Of a stretch of DNA of 48,602 bases, positions 34,892 to 42,272 are shown one piece after another. The notes under the pieces were generated by a model. The model was not told where the DNA came from. It worked only from the letters and a program-made list of their open reading frames with translations, and did no database searches. A program made the translations under genes and the position numbers. This DNA is from CAVLDP01 sp963661945 (lineage in GTDB: Bacteria; Bacillota; Clostridia; Lachnospirales; Lachnospiraceae). The DNA is taken from NCBI GenBank assembly GCA_963661945.1, contig CAVLDP010000019.1, forward strand, positions 1 through 48,602, in the 5' to 3' direction. The number at the start of each line of letters is the position of its first letter. Position 1 is the stretch's first letter.

Positions 34892-35875
34892 ATGATAATT
34901 CTAAAAGCGATTATTCTTATTGTTGTAGGCTTTGTCCTGCTTGTGAAGGGAGCAGATTTCTTCGTCGAAGGCGCATCTGCAGTTGCCAAGGCTCTGAAAA
35001 TTCCAACATTGATTATTGGTATGACAGTAGTTGCTATGGGAACTTCACTTCCGGAACTGTCGGTCTCTGTTTCTTCATCCATGCAGGGGGCGAATACCCT
35101 TGCTGTTAGTAATGTGGTTGGTTCAAATATCTTCAATCTGATGGTTGTACTTGGTATTTCTGCACTCTTTAACCCACTTATGGTTTCTAGAGATACACTG
35201 AAGAGAGATTATCCATTTGCTACAATTTGTGCGGTTCTGCTCTTAGCTTTTGGCTCAGTTGGATTTGGCGGACTCCTCGGCGACAATGGCATGGAGCTTG
35301 GCAGAATCGACGGTATTATCTTCATTATTCTCTTCATTGGATTCCTGGTGGTTATGATTCGATCAGCAATCGCATCTCGAAATGCTGGAGAAGCAGTAGA
35401 GATTGAGGGTGAGGAAGATATCCATGATATGGCTCTCTGGAAAGCGATTCTCTATATCGTCGGCGGAGCAGTTGCGGTAAAGTTCGGTGGCGATTGGGTT
35501 GTAGACGGTGCATGTGATCTCGCTTCATCTTTTGGCGTATCACAGACGCTGATTGGTCTTACCATCGTAGCTTGCGGTACATCTCTTCCAGAGCTTGCAA
35601 CATCGATTGCGGCAGCTCGTAAGAATGAGCTTGATATGGCAATTGGAAATGTCGTTGGATCCAACATTTTCAATATTCTATTAATCCTTGGTGTGGCTGC
35701 ATCGATTAGCCCGATTTCATTTATGACAGAGAATATCATTGATATCTGTGTTCTTCTTGTATTCTCAGTAATCACCTGGATTTTCTGCCAGGCCAAGAAG
35801 AAGATTGGCAGAACAGAGGGCATTATTATGCTCCTACTATATGCTATTTACCTTGTGTATATTTGTGTGAGATAA
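34892..35875 (+). CDS. CaCA-family cation antiporter (YrbG-like)
   Basis: The 327-residue membrane protein has ten segments and the two alpha repeats of Ca2+/cation antiporters: VVAMGTSLPELSVSVSS...NVVGSNIFNLMVVLG in the first half and IVACGTSLPELATSIAA...NVVGSNIFNILLILG in the second. YrbG-like members are called Na+/Ca2+ exchangers, but the substrate of most is untested. AAGGAGG lies before the ATG, 13 bases after mntP, so it is under the same probable Mn riboswitch. That context suggests it may take part in Mn2+ export. Confidence 0.9.
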   Translation: MIILKAIILIVVGFVLLVKGADFFVEGASAVAKALKIPTLIIGMTVVAMGTSLPELSVSVSSSMQGANTLAVSNVVGSNIFNLMVVLGISALFNPLMVSRDTLKRDYPFATICAVLLLAFGSVGFGGLLGDNGMELGRIDGIIFIILFIGFLVVMIRSAIASRNAGEAVEIEGEEDIHDMALWKAILYIVGGAVAVKFGGDWVVDGACDLASSFGVSQTLIGLTIVACGTSLPELATSIAAARKNELDMAIGNVVGSNIFNILLILGVAASISPISFMTENIIDICVLLVFSVITWIFCQAKKKIGRTEGIIMLLLYAIYLVYICVR

Positions 35876-35904
35876 TTGCATCGTAGATAAGTAGGGGGAG
35901 TACG

Positions 35905-37105
35905 ATGGATTCAAATATAGCATGTTGCTATCTGACACATAATCATCCTGATGTTGTTCGGGATGTTCTGCAGCATATTGGCGATTCCTATGAGAAGAAT
36001 GGAATTGATATCTATTTCTATGATTCAAGCAATGACACGAAGACGAGAGAGATTGTAGAGGCCTTTATGGGCGGGAAAACCGGCCATGTATTCTACATAC
36101 CTGTCGATGATGAATTAGGGGGGGGACGGGAAACTTCTCGAGATTCTAAAGGGCTATGGACTCCAGAAGGAATACGATTATATCTGGCCGTGTAAGGATA
36201 GGATATATGTAACAGAAGATACCTTAGACGCGATTCGGCGGGAAGCAGGTCGGGGATATGACTGCATCTATCTGGATTTCATTGCACCCTCCTTGTTTGA
36301 ACGAAGAGATTATAAGGACCTCTATGATAGAGAAGAGTTCTTCTACGAATTTGGGGCATTTGTTACTGACTGGGAAGTAGTGCTTATTAGTACGGACAAG
36401 ATTCTAAATCAAATTTTCTGGACAGAATTTGAAGAGGAATATGGTCTCGGTAGAGACAATAATTTCAACCAGGTCATGGTGGTTTTTGGAGGACTTTCGG
36501 ATTCTGGGTTAATACGTGTGCTGCATGGAGAAGAGGCACAAAATGCGGTATCTTCATATGGAGGCATCGGGTCACAGACACTGCCTGATTTTGTCGAGAT
36601 CTGGGGCCGCATATGGGTAGAGGACATCGAGCGGCTTCCTGATTGCTATAGCCCCTACAAGAAGAAGGTAATCAAGGATGCTGGGAATATGCAGTGGATT
36701 TTTGGCTCCCTGAATCGTGTGATTCAGCTGGTTCAGTCTGAACAGCTTACAAGGGACATATTCGAGTCGATTCGGAAGAATTGGGAGAGCCTAACGGATG
36801 TAGACGCCACCTTAGTGGATGCTGTATTGGACGGGCATTATCAAGAGGCAATTCTACTCTCTTTTACAGAATTTAATCAGGCACTTTTACGAGAGGATTA
36901 TAATACTGCATTGAAGATGTGCTTAACGAATTCGATTTACGGTAGCCTCATCGGCGAGAAATCTTATGAGGCTATGCGTTTTGTGATGCTGGTCTATCAG
37001 GCGGAAGTGAATTCTGGGCAGTCGATCGGGGTTCTGTCCGGTGTGAGGACGCCGGAGGATTTGCTGGAGAGGTATCAGTATCTGAAAGACATTGGGGCTT
37101 GTTAA
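35905..37105 (+). pseudogene. Glycosyltransferase gene frameshifted at a G8 tract (possibly phase-variable)
   Basis: The first part (from ATG 35905, IACCYLTHNHPDVVRDVL) reads to a stop at about 36195; the rest continues one frame over to 37105. The break lies at eight consecutive G (36118-36125). With seven G the frame is continuous: after VDDELGG the protein continues DGKLLEILKGYGLQKEYDY, IWPCKDRIYV and CIYLDFIAP into the downstream part, giving 399 residues with no stop. The N-terminal half looks like a GT-A type glycosyltransferase; the C-terminal half is helical. AGGGGGA precedes the ATG. Everything outside the tract appears intact, which argues against old decay. A sequencing error in the homopolymer is the other simple explanation. 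Confidence 0.75.
36118..36125 (+). repeat. G8 homopolymer at the frameshift
   Basis: Eight G in a row inside a coding region. Loss of one G restores the full frame of the glycosyltransferase. Confidence 0.9.
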
Positions 37106-37129
37106 GACAATTAGATAAGTAATCGAAAT

Positions 37130-37164
37130 GGCGCTTGAACCGGTTTGGTTTAGGCGCTGTTTTT
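37130..37164 (+). terminator. Terminator behind the glycosyltransferase gene
   Basis: A 12-bp stem GGCGCTTGAACC/GGTTTAGGCGCT (37130-37141, 37147-37158, three G-U pairs) with a five-base loop is followed by GTTTTT. Confidence 0.75.
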
Positions 37165-37185
37165 CGCTTTTCGCGGGCAATCATG

Positions 37186-37277
37186 AAATCTGTCGGATTG
37201 AAACTCAGAAATCTATCGGATTGAAACTCCGAAATCTATCGGATTGGAATTGCAAAATCTGTCGGATTGGCATACAA
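37186..37277 (+). repeat. Four 23-bp tandem repeats in the ATPase promoter
   Basis: A 15-bp core AAATCT(G/A)TCGGATTG occurs at 37186, 37209, 37232 and 37255, exactly 23 bp apart. The outer copies read TCTG and the inner copies TCTA. The 8-bp intervals are similar for the first two copies (AAACTCAG, AAACTCCG) and diverge after. The fourth core lies between the -35 and -10 of the downstream promoter and the third ends just before the -35. This looks like an iteron or multi-site operator. Confidence 0.9.
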
Positions 37278-37278
37278 T
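37250..37278 (+). promoter_or_regulatory. Promoter of the DUF4143 ATPase gene
   Basis: TTGCAA (37250-37255), 17 bp, TACAAT (37273-37278). It is interleaved with the 23-bp repeats, so a protein bound to them would block polymerase. Confidence 0.6.
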
Positions 37279-37302
37279 CGAACTAATAGGAGAGTATATA
37301 TT

Positions 37303-38580
37303 ATGAATCGAAAAGGATATAGACCTCGTATAATTGATGCGGAGATTGATAGATATTTGCAGGCTTTTGGAGCTGTCTGTATTGAAGGACCGAAATGGTG
37401 CGGAAAATCGTGGACATCTGCGTTTCATAGCAATAGTGAGATATTTATCGGAGATGCGACTGGCAATTTCCAGAATCGAAGACTTGCAGAGATGGAACCA
37501 GGTCTTGTACTAGAGGGAGAGCATCCTAGAATGATTGATGAGTGGCAGGAGGTGCCATCGCTTTGGGATGCTGTTCGCTATGTGGTAGATCAGACGAATG
37601 AGATGGGACAGTTTATTCTAACTGGCTCAGCCACTCCGAATCACAAGGGGATTATGCATAGTGGAGCGGGACGAATAGCTAGACTTCGTATGAGACCGAT
37701 GTCCTTATATGAGATGGGAGCATCAACCGGGCAAGTTTCTTTGCAGGAATTGTGTCAAGATAGGCTAGAGCCTGTTATGACGGGAGAAGTGGAACTTGAT
37801 TATCTTGCAGACCAGATTATCCGTGGTGGATGGCCGGCAAATCTTGGTGTGACGGTGGATAATGCAGCGCTACTTAGCCGGGAATATTTGAAGGCAATTG
37901 TTTTGGATGATGTTTACCGAATAGATGGTGTGAAGCGTGACACACATAAGATGGAACTACTTCTGCGTTCTCTTGCTAGAAATGAGAGTACTACGGTTAC
38001 AAATAAGAGAATCAAGAATGATATTAAGGAGATGGATGACGAAGATATAGATGTTGAGACAGTAGCGGCCTATCTTGATATATTTAAGCGTCTGTTTTTG
38101 GTGGAGAATCAACAACCATTTGCGACAAAGATTCGTTCTTCGGTACGGATTAAGCAGGCAGAGAAGCGTCATTTTACAGATCCATCACTAGCCTGTGCGG
38201 CGCTTGGACTAACACAGGAGATGCTAATCAACGACCTTGAGACTTTTGGATTTCTGTTTGAGGCTCTTTGTGAGCGCGATTTAAGGATATATGCAGAGAG
38301 TTTCGGCGCAGGATTATATCATTACCAGGATTACCGGAATAGGGAGATTGATGCTGTTATTGAGATGGAGGATAGTTCTTGGGCGGCCTTCGAGATTAAG
38401 CTTGGCGCAAATCAAATTGATGCGGCAGCAGAATCATTAATTGCTATTCGCGATGAGATTGCGGCAGAAGAAGGTGGAATACCTCCCAAGATTCTATGCG
38501 TAATCTGTGGCTTGAGCAGTGCGGCGTACAAGAGGCCGGATGGCGTATATGTGGTGCCAATTACCTGCCTCAAGGATTGA
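37303..38580 (+). CDS. AAA ATPase with DUF4143 domain
   Basis: The 425-residue protein has an N-terminal AAA-type domain with Walker A GPKWCGKS (29-36), Walker B PRMIDEWQEV (75-84) and a sensor-like QFILTGSA (103-110). GGWPANLG near 190 marks the transition to the C-terminal DUF4143 region, which ends with a nuclease-like pattern REIDAVIEMEDSSWAAFEIK (D, then E-x-K). Such proteins are widespread in gut anaerobes and of unknown role; links to toxin-antitoxin or defence functions have been suggested but not shown. The frame is open from 37267; ATG 37303 with AGGAGA is preferred. It stands alone behind its repeat-studded promoter. Confidence 0.9.
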   Translation: MNRKGYRPRIIDAEIDRYLQAFGAVCIEGPKWCGKSWTSAFHSNSEIFIGDATGNFQNRRLAEMEPGLVLEGEHPRMIDEWQEVPSLWDAVRYVVDQTNEMGQFILTGSATPNHKGIMHSGAGRIARLRMRPMSLYEMGASTGQVSLQELCQDRLEPVMTGEVELDYLADQIIRGGWPANLGVTVDNAALLSREYLKAIVLDDVYRIDGVKRDTHKMELLLRSLARNESTTVTNKRIKNDIKEMDDEDIDVETVAAYLDIFKRLFLVENQQPFATKIRSSVRIKQAEKRHFTDPSLACAALGLTQEMLINDLETFGFLFEALCERDLRIYAESFGAGLYHYQDYRNREIDAVIEMEDSSWAAFEIKLGANQIDAAAESLIAIRDEIAAEEGGIPPKILCVICGLSSAAYKRPDGVYVVPITCLKD

Positions 38581-38618
38581 TGATTGTATAGACACTAGAA
38601 TACGAAGAGGAAATATAA

Positions 38619-39779
38619 ATGACAGAGATTACATTAGAAGAGATGAAAGGCATGCCCGCTGATTCCTATCAGCTTCTTGATATTCGTGATGAAGGCAGTG
38701 CCCTATATGGGATGATTCCTGGGGCGCTTCACATGCCAGTGACAAGGCTTGAGACAGAATTAGACACATGTCTGGATGGGCTTGATCGAGATAAGTCAGT
38801 GATTGTATATTGTCAGCGTGGTGAGAAATCAAGAGAAACAGCTGCTATGCTAGAGGATACTGGCTTCAGTGCCTATAGCCTACGTGGAGGCTATCAGGCC
38901 TATCTTATTGAGTCGATGAAGGATGATGATATAGAAGAGTGCAGGCAGAAGGCGGAGCTTAGTATTCGCAAGAAGTTTCACAAACAGCTTTTCTCACCAT
39001 TTGCCAAGGCTTGCAAGACCTATCAGCTGATTCAGGATGGAGACCATATCGCTGTCTGTATCTCGGGTGGCAAGGATTCCATGTTGATGGCCAAGCTCTT
39101 TCAGGAGATACAGAGACATCGCAAAATGGACTTTGAATTAACATTTCTCGTGATGGACCCAGGTTATACGAAGGAGAACCGGGAGTTGATTGAGAGCAAT
39201 GCAGCAAAGCTTGGGATTCCTGTGACGATATTTGAGAGTACGATCTTTGATGCAGTGGATACGGTTGAGAAGAATCCATGTTATCTCTGTGCGAGAATGC
39301 GACGAGGCCACCTCTACAGCAAGGCCAAGGAGCTTGGCTGTAACAAGATTGCTCTCGGTCACCACTATGACGATGTAATTGAGACGATTCTCATGGGTAT
39401 GCTGCACGGCGGCCAGATTCAGACGATGATGCCTAAGCTTCACAGCACGAATTTTGAAGGGATGGAGCTGATTCGCCCACTCTACTTGATTCGGGAAGAG
39501 GATATCTGTAAATGGAGAGATTATAACGATCTCCATTTCCTTCAGTGTGCTTGTCATTTCACAGAGACCTGTTCTACCTGTCATGAGGATGGAACGACGT
39601 CGTCGAAGCGGCTTGAGACCAAGAAGCTTATCGCTTCACTTCGTGAGAATAATCCATATATCGAGGGCAATATCTTCAAGAGCGTGGAAAATGTAAACCT
39701 AAGCACTGTGATTTGCTATAAGAAGGATGGAGTGAAGCATCATTTCCTAGATGATTATGATGAGAAGTCGGGTGAATGA
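38619..39779 (+). CDS. Rhodanese-TtcA fusion (PP-loop tRNA-thiolation-like protein)
   Basis: Residues 1-100 are a rhodanese domain with the persulfide cysteine C65 in VYCQRGEKSRETA. Residues about 130-370 are a PP-loop ATPase of the TtcA type: CISGGKDSMLMAKL (SGGKDS 149-154), the CxxC pair C221/C224 in NPCYLCARMRRG, LGHHYDDVIETILMG, and further cysteines in CACHFTETCSTC. TtcA makes 2-thiocytidine at tRNA position 32 with an Fe-S cluster and needs a sulfur donor; the fused rhodanese could provide it. AGAGGA precedes the ATG. It ends one base before hydE. It could also act on another substrate, since the family is broad. Confidence 0.85.
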   Translation: MTEITLEEMKGMPADSYQLLDIRDEGSALYGMIPGALHMPVTRLETELDTCLDGLDRDKSVIVYCQRGEKSRETAAMLEDTGFSAYSLRGGYQAYLIESMKDDDIEECRQKAELSIRKKFHKQLFSPFAKACKTYQLIQDGDHIAVCISGGKDSMLMAKLFQEIQRHRKMDFELTFLVMDPGYTKENRELIESNAAKLGIPVTIFESTIFDAVDTVEKNPCYLCARMRRGHLYSKAKELGCNKIALGHHYDDVIETILMGMLHGGQIQTMMPKLHSTNFEGMELIRPLYLIREEDICKWRDYNDLHFLQCACHFTETCSTCHEDGTTSSKRLETKKLIASLRENNPYIEGNIFKSVENVNLSTVICYKKDGVKHHFLDDYDEKSGE

Positions 39780-39780
39780 A

Positions 39781-40839
39781 ATGATGGAAGATTTACGCGG
39801 TATTGTTGATCGATTAGCTTCGGGCGTGGAACTATCGGATGAGGAATATAGACTTCTTCTTGAAGCGGACGACTCTATCGATGCCTATCTTACTGAGAAG
39901 GCGGATCGGAAGCGGCGGGAGGTCTACGGGACGGATGTCTATCTTCGAGGCTTGATAGAATTTACTAATTATTGTAAGAACAATTGCTATTACTGTGGTA
40001 TCCGTGCTGGAAATGAAGCATTGGAACGTTACCGACTCACCAGGGATGAGATTCTTACTTGCTGTAAGGTGGGATATGAGCTTGGCTATCGGACCTTTGT
40101 ATTGCAGGGTGGCGAAGATCCTTATTATACGGATGAGAGAATCTGCGAGATTGTAGGTGCGATTCATGATAATTTCCCGGAATGCGCGATAACGCTGTCG
40201 ATTGGAGAGCGGGAGAAGGAGAGCTACCGGGCTTTCCGCGAGGCGGGAGCCAGGAGGTATCTTCTTCGCCACGAGACGGCGGATGAGAGTCATTATAGGA
40301 TGCTGCACCCGGATGCTATGAGCCTGTCTCATCGCAAGAAGTGCCTCTTCGATTTGAAGGAGCTTGGTTATCAGGTTGGTACAGGAATTATGGTAGGCTC
40401 GCCTTATCAGACGGTAGATTCGATAATCGAGGATATTCGATTTATGCAGAGTCTGAACCCAGAGATGATTGGAATTGGGCCATATCTGACACATCATGAT
40501 ACACCTTTTTCGGATCAGCCAAATGGCAGTATGGAGCGGACACTTCGACTGATATCCATTTTCCGTCTGCTCTTCCCGGAGGCTTTGATTCCGGCAACGA
40601 CGGCACTTGGGACGATTCATCCATCGGGCAGGGAGTTAGGTCTTAAGGCGGGAGCCAATGTCCTTATGCCGAATCTTTCGCCCAAGGATATTCGTAAGCT
40701 CTACAGTCTCTACGAGAACAAGATCTGTACAGGAGAAGAATCGGCGGAATGTCGTGGCTGCCTGGAGAATAGGGTGAAGAGTGCTGGCTATGAAATTGTG
40801 GATTCTGTTGGCGATTGTATTAGAATGAAGAGAGATTAG
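39781..40839 (+). CDS. hydE: [FeFe]-hydrogenase maturase HydE (radical SAM)
   Basis: HydE is one of three proteins (HydE, HydF, HydG) that build the H-cluster of [FeFe] hydrogenase. The 352-residue protein has the radical SAM motif FTNYCKNNCYYCGIR (C65, C69, C72), FVLQGGEDPYYTDE, LRHETADESHYRMLHP and GTGIMVGSPYQT, all typical for HydE. ATG 39781 was chosen over 39751, which lies inside the preceding gene; the binding site GGGTGA is weak, so coupling to the upstream gene is likely. No hydF, hydG or hydrogenase lies in the window. Biotin-synthase-like relatives such as PylB are less likely given these motifs. Confidence 0.9.
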   Translation: MMEDLRGIVDRLASGVELSDEEYRLLLEADDSIDAYLTEKADRKRREVYGTDVYLRGLIEFTNYCKNNCYYCGIRAGNEALERYRLTRDEILTCCKVGYELGYRTFVLQGGEDPYYTDERICEIVGAIHDNFPECAITLSIGEREKESYRAFREAGARRYLLRHETADESHYRMLHPDAMSLSHRKKCLFDLKELGYQVGTGIMVGSPYQTVDSIIEDIRFMQSLNPEMIGIGPYLTHHDTPFSDQPNGSMERTLRLISIFRLLFPEALIPATTALGTIHPSGRELGLKAGANVLMPNLSPKDIRKLYSLYENKICTGEESAECRGCLENRVKSAGYEIVDSVGDCIRMKRD

Positions 40840-40857
40840 TTTGTTAGGGGGAATATT

Positions 40858-42150
40858 ATGAAATACGCATTTACAAATGGAGTGATTCTCGATGGCACTA
40901 TTGATATGGAACCAAGACGGGGACTCACTATTCTCGTAGAAGACGATCAGATTGTGGATATCGTGCCTTCTACACAGAAGCTTAGTGGATATCAGGAGAT
41001 TGACCTCTCTGGCAAGTATATCATGCCTGGTCTTATTAATATGCATGTGCATCTTGCTGGAAATGGCAAACCGCAGAAGAAGCAGCGAGATAATGAGAAG
41101 CTTGTGAATATCTTGCTTGGATCTGCCCTTATGAGAGCGATAAGCTACAAGATTGTGGCTTCCTTTGCAAGGACTGAGCTTCTAAGTGGTGTGACGACGA
41201 TTCGAACCGTTGGAGGCCTTAGTTCCTTTGACACGCGGCTTCGCGATGAGATCGCGGAGAAGAAGAAGGTAGGCCCTAGAATTCTGGCTGCAAATGAAGG
41301 AATTTCTGTGCCAGGTGGGCATATGGCAGGATCTGTTGCTATTGCAGCAGCTAGTATTGACGAGGCGCTGGCGCATGTAGATGCGGTGAAGGACCAGGGT
41401 GTGGATATCATCAAGCTCATGATAACTGGCGGCGTGATGGATGCCAAGGAGAAGGGCGTTCCGGGCGAGCTGAAGATGGAGCCTGCTATGGTGAAGGCTG
41501 TCTGTGACAAGGCACATTCTCTCGGCTTCAAGGTTGCTGCGCATGTGGAATCCCCAGAGGGAGTTCGGGTGGCTCTTGAGAATGGTGTCGATTCCATTGA
41601 GCATGGTGCCAAGATGGATGATGAGATGATTCGCCTGTTCAAGGAGCATAATGCATATCTCTGCACGACCTTGTCTCCAGCTCTGCCGTATGCCTTATTT
41701 GATCGGTCCATAACGAATGCAACTGAGGTTGAGCAGTATAATGGCAATGTTGTCTTCGAGGGAATCATCGACTGCTCGAAGAGGGCACTCTTACATGATA
41801 TTCCGGTTGTTCTTGGCAATGATGTTGGTTGCCCTTGGATTACCCAGTATGATTTCTGGCGGGAGCTTTTCTATTTCCACAAATATGTAGGCGTATCGAA
41901 TTCCTTTGCACTCTACACGGCAACTGCTCGTGCGGCTGAGATGGCGGGGATTTCTGATATTACCGGAAGCATCGCTCCTGGCAAATGTGCAGATATGATA
42001 GTGACAGAAGAGAATCCTCTCGAGGATCTTCGGGCTTTAAGCCAAGTGGAGATGGTGATTGCTGGTGGCAGACTCATTCATCAGCCGAAGGTTAAGAAGA
42101 ATCCAGTTGTGGAGGCAGAGCTTAATCGCCCAGAATTCCTGGGAGAATAA
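40858..42150 (+). CDS. Metal-dependent amidohydrolase (imidazolonepropionase/prolidase-like)
   Basis: The 430-residue protein is a binuclear amidohydrolase: H63/H65 in NMHVHLAG, bridging carboxylated lysine K186 in IIKLMITGG, H229 in AAHVES, H249 in SIEHGA and D322 in LGNDVG. GGHMAGS near 153 and IAPGKCADMIVTEENP near the C-terminus are typical of the group that includes imidazolonepropionase-like and dipeptide (Xaa-Pro/Xaa-Arg) hydrolases. The substrate cannot be told. No signal peptide, so cytoplasmic. It starts 18 bases after hydE and probably shares its transcript. Confidence 0.85.
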   Translation: MKYAFTNGVILDGTIDMEPRRGLTILVEDDQIVDIVPSTQKLSGYQEIDLSGKYIMPGLINMHVHLAGNGKPQKKQRDNEKLVNILLGSALMRAISYKIVASFARTELLSGVTTIRTVGGLSSFDTRLRDEIAEKKKVGPRILAANEGISVPGGHMAGSVAIAAASIDEALAHVDAVKDQGVDIIKLMITGGVMDAKEKGVPGELKMEPAMVKAVCDKAHSLGFKVAAHVESPEGVRVALENGVDSIEHGAKMDDEMIRLFKEHNAYLCTTLSPALPYALFDRSITNATEVEQYNGNVVFEGIIDCSKRALLHDIPVVLGNDVGCPWITQYDFWRELFYFHKYVGVSNSFALYTATARAAEMAGISDITGSIAPGKCADMIVTEENPLEDLRALSQVEMVIAGGRLIHQPKVKKNPVVEAELNRPEFLGE

Positions 42151-42196
42151 ATGCAGCAGCCATTCTTGTATGGCCTGGAGCAAAATAAGATTCCTC

Positions 42197-42243
42197 TTGT
42201 TAGCATTCCCTAACAGTAGTATAATTTGTTAGTTATGACTAAC
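42197..42243 (+). promoter_or_regulatory. Promoter with paired palindromic operators
   Basis: The promoter is TTGTTA (42197-42202), 17 bp, TATAAT (42220-42225). Two palindromes of the same design, GTTAG-N6-CTAAC, lie at 42199-42214 (over the -35 and spacer) and 42228-42243 (over the start site), 29 bp centre to centre. This is the layout of a repressed promoter with two operator sites, perhaps for a MarR-like dimer. Confidence 0.7.
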
Positions 42244-42272
42244 GAATATACAAGAAAAGGATTAGGGACGTT

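Noticed and set aside
37186..37277. Short CRISPR array
   Set aside because: The repeat core is 15 bp with 8-bp intervals, too short for CRISPR repeats and spacers; the intervals are partly alike and no cas gene is near.
41145..41819. 224-codon minus-strand reading frame
   Set aside because: It lies opposite the catalytic core of the amidohydrolase, whose metal ligands are all intact; it is a shadow.
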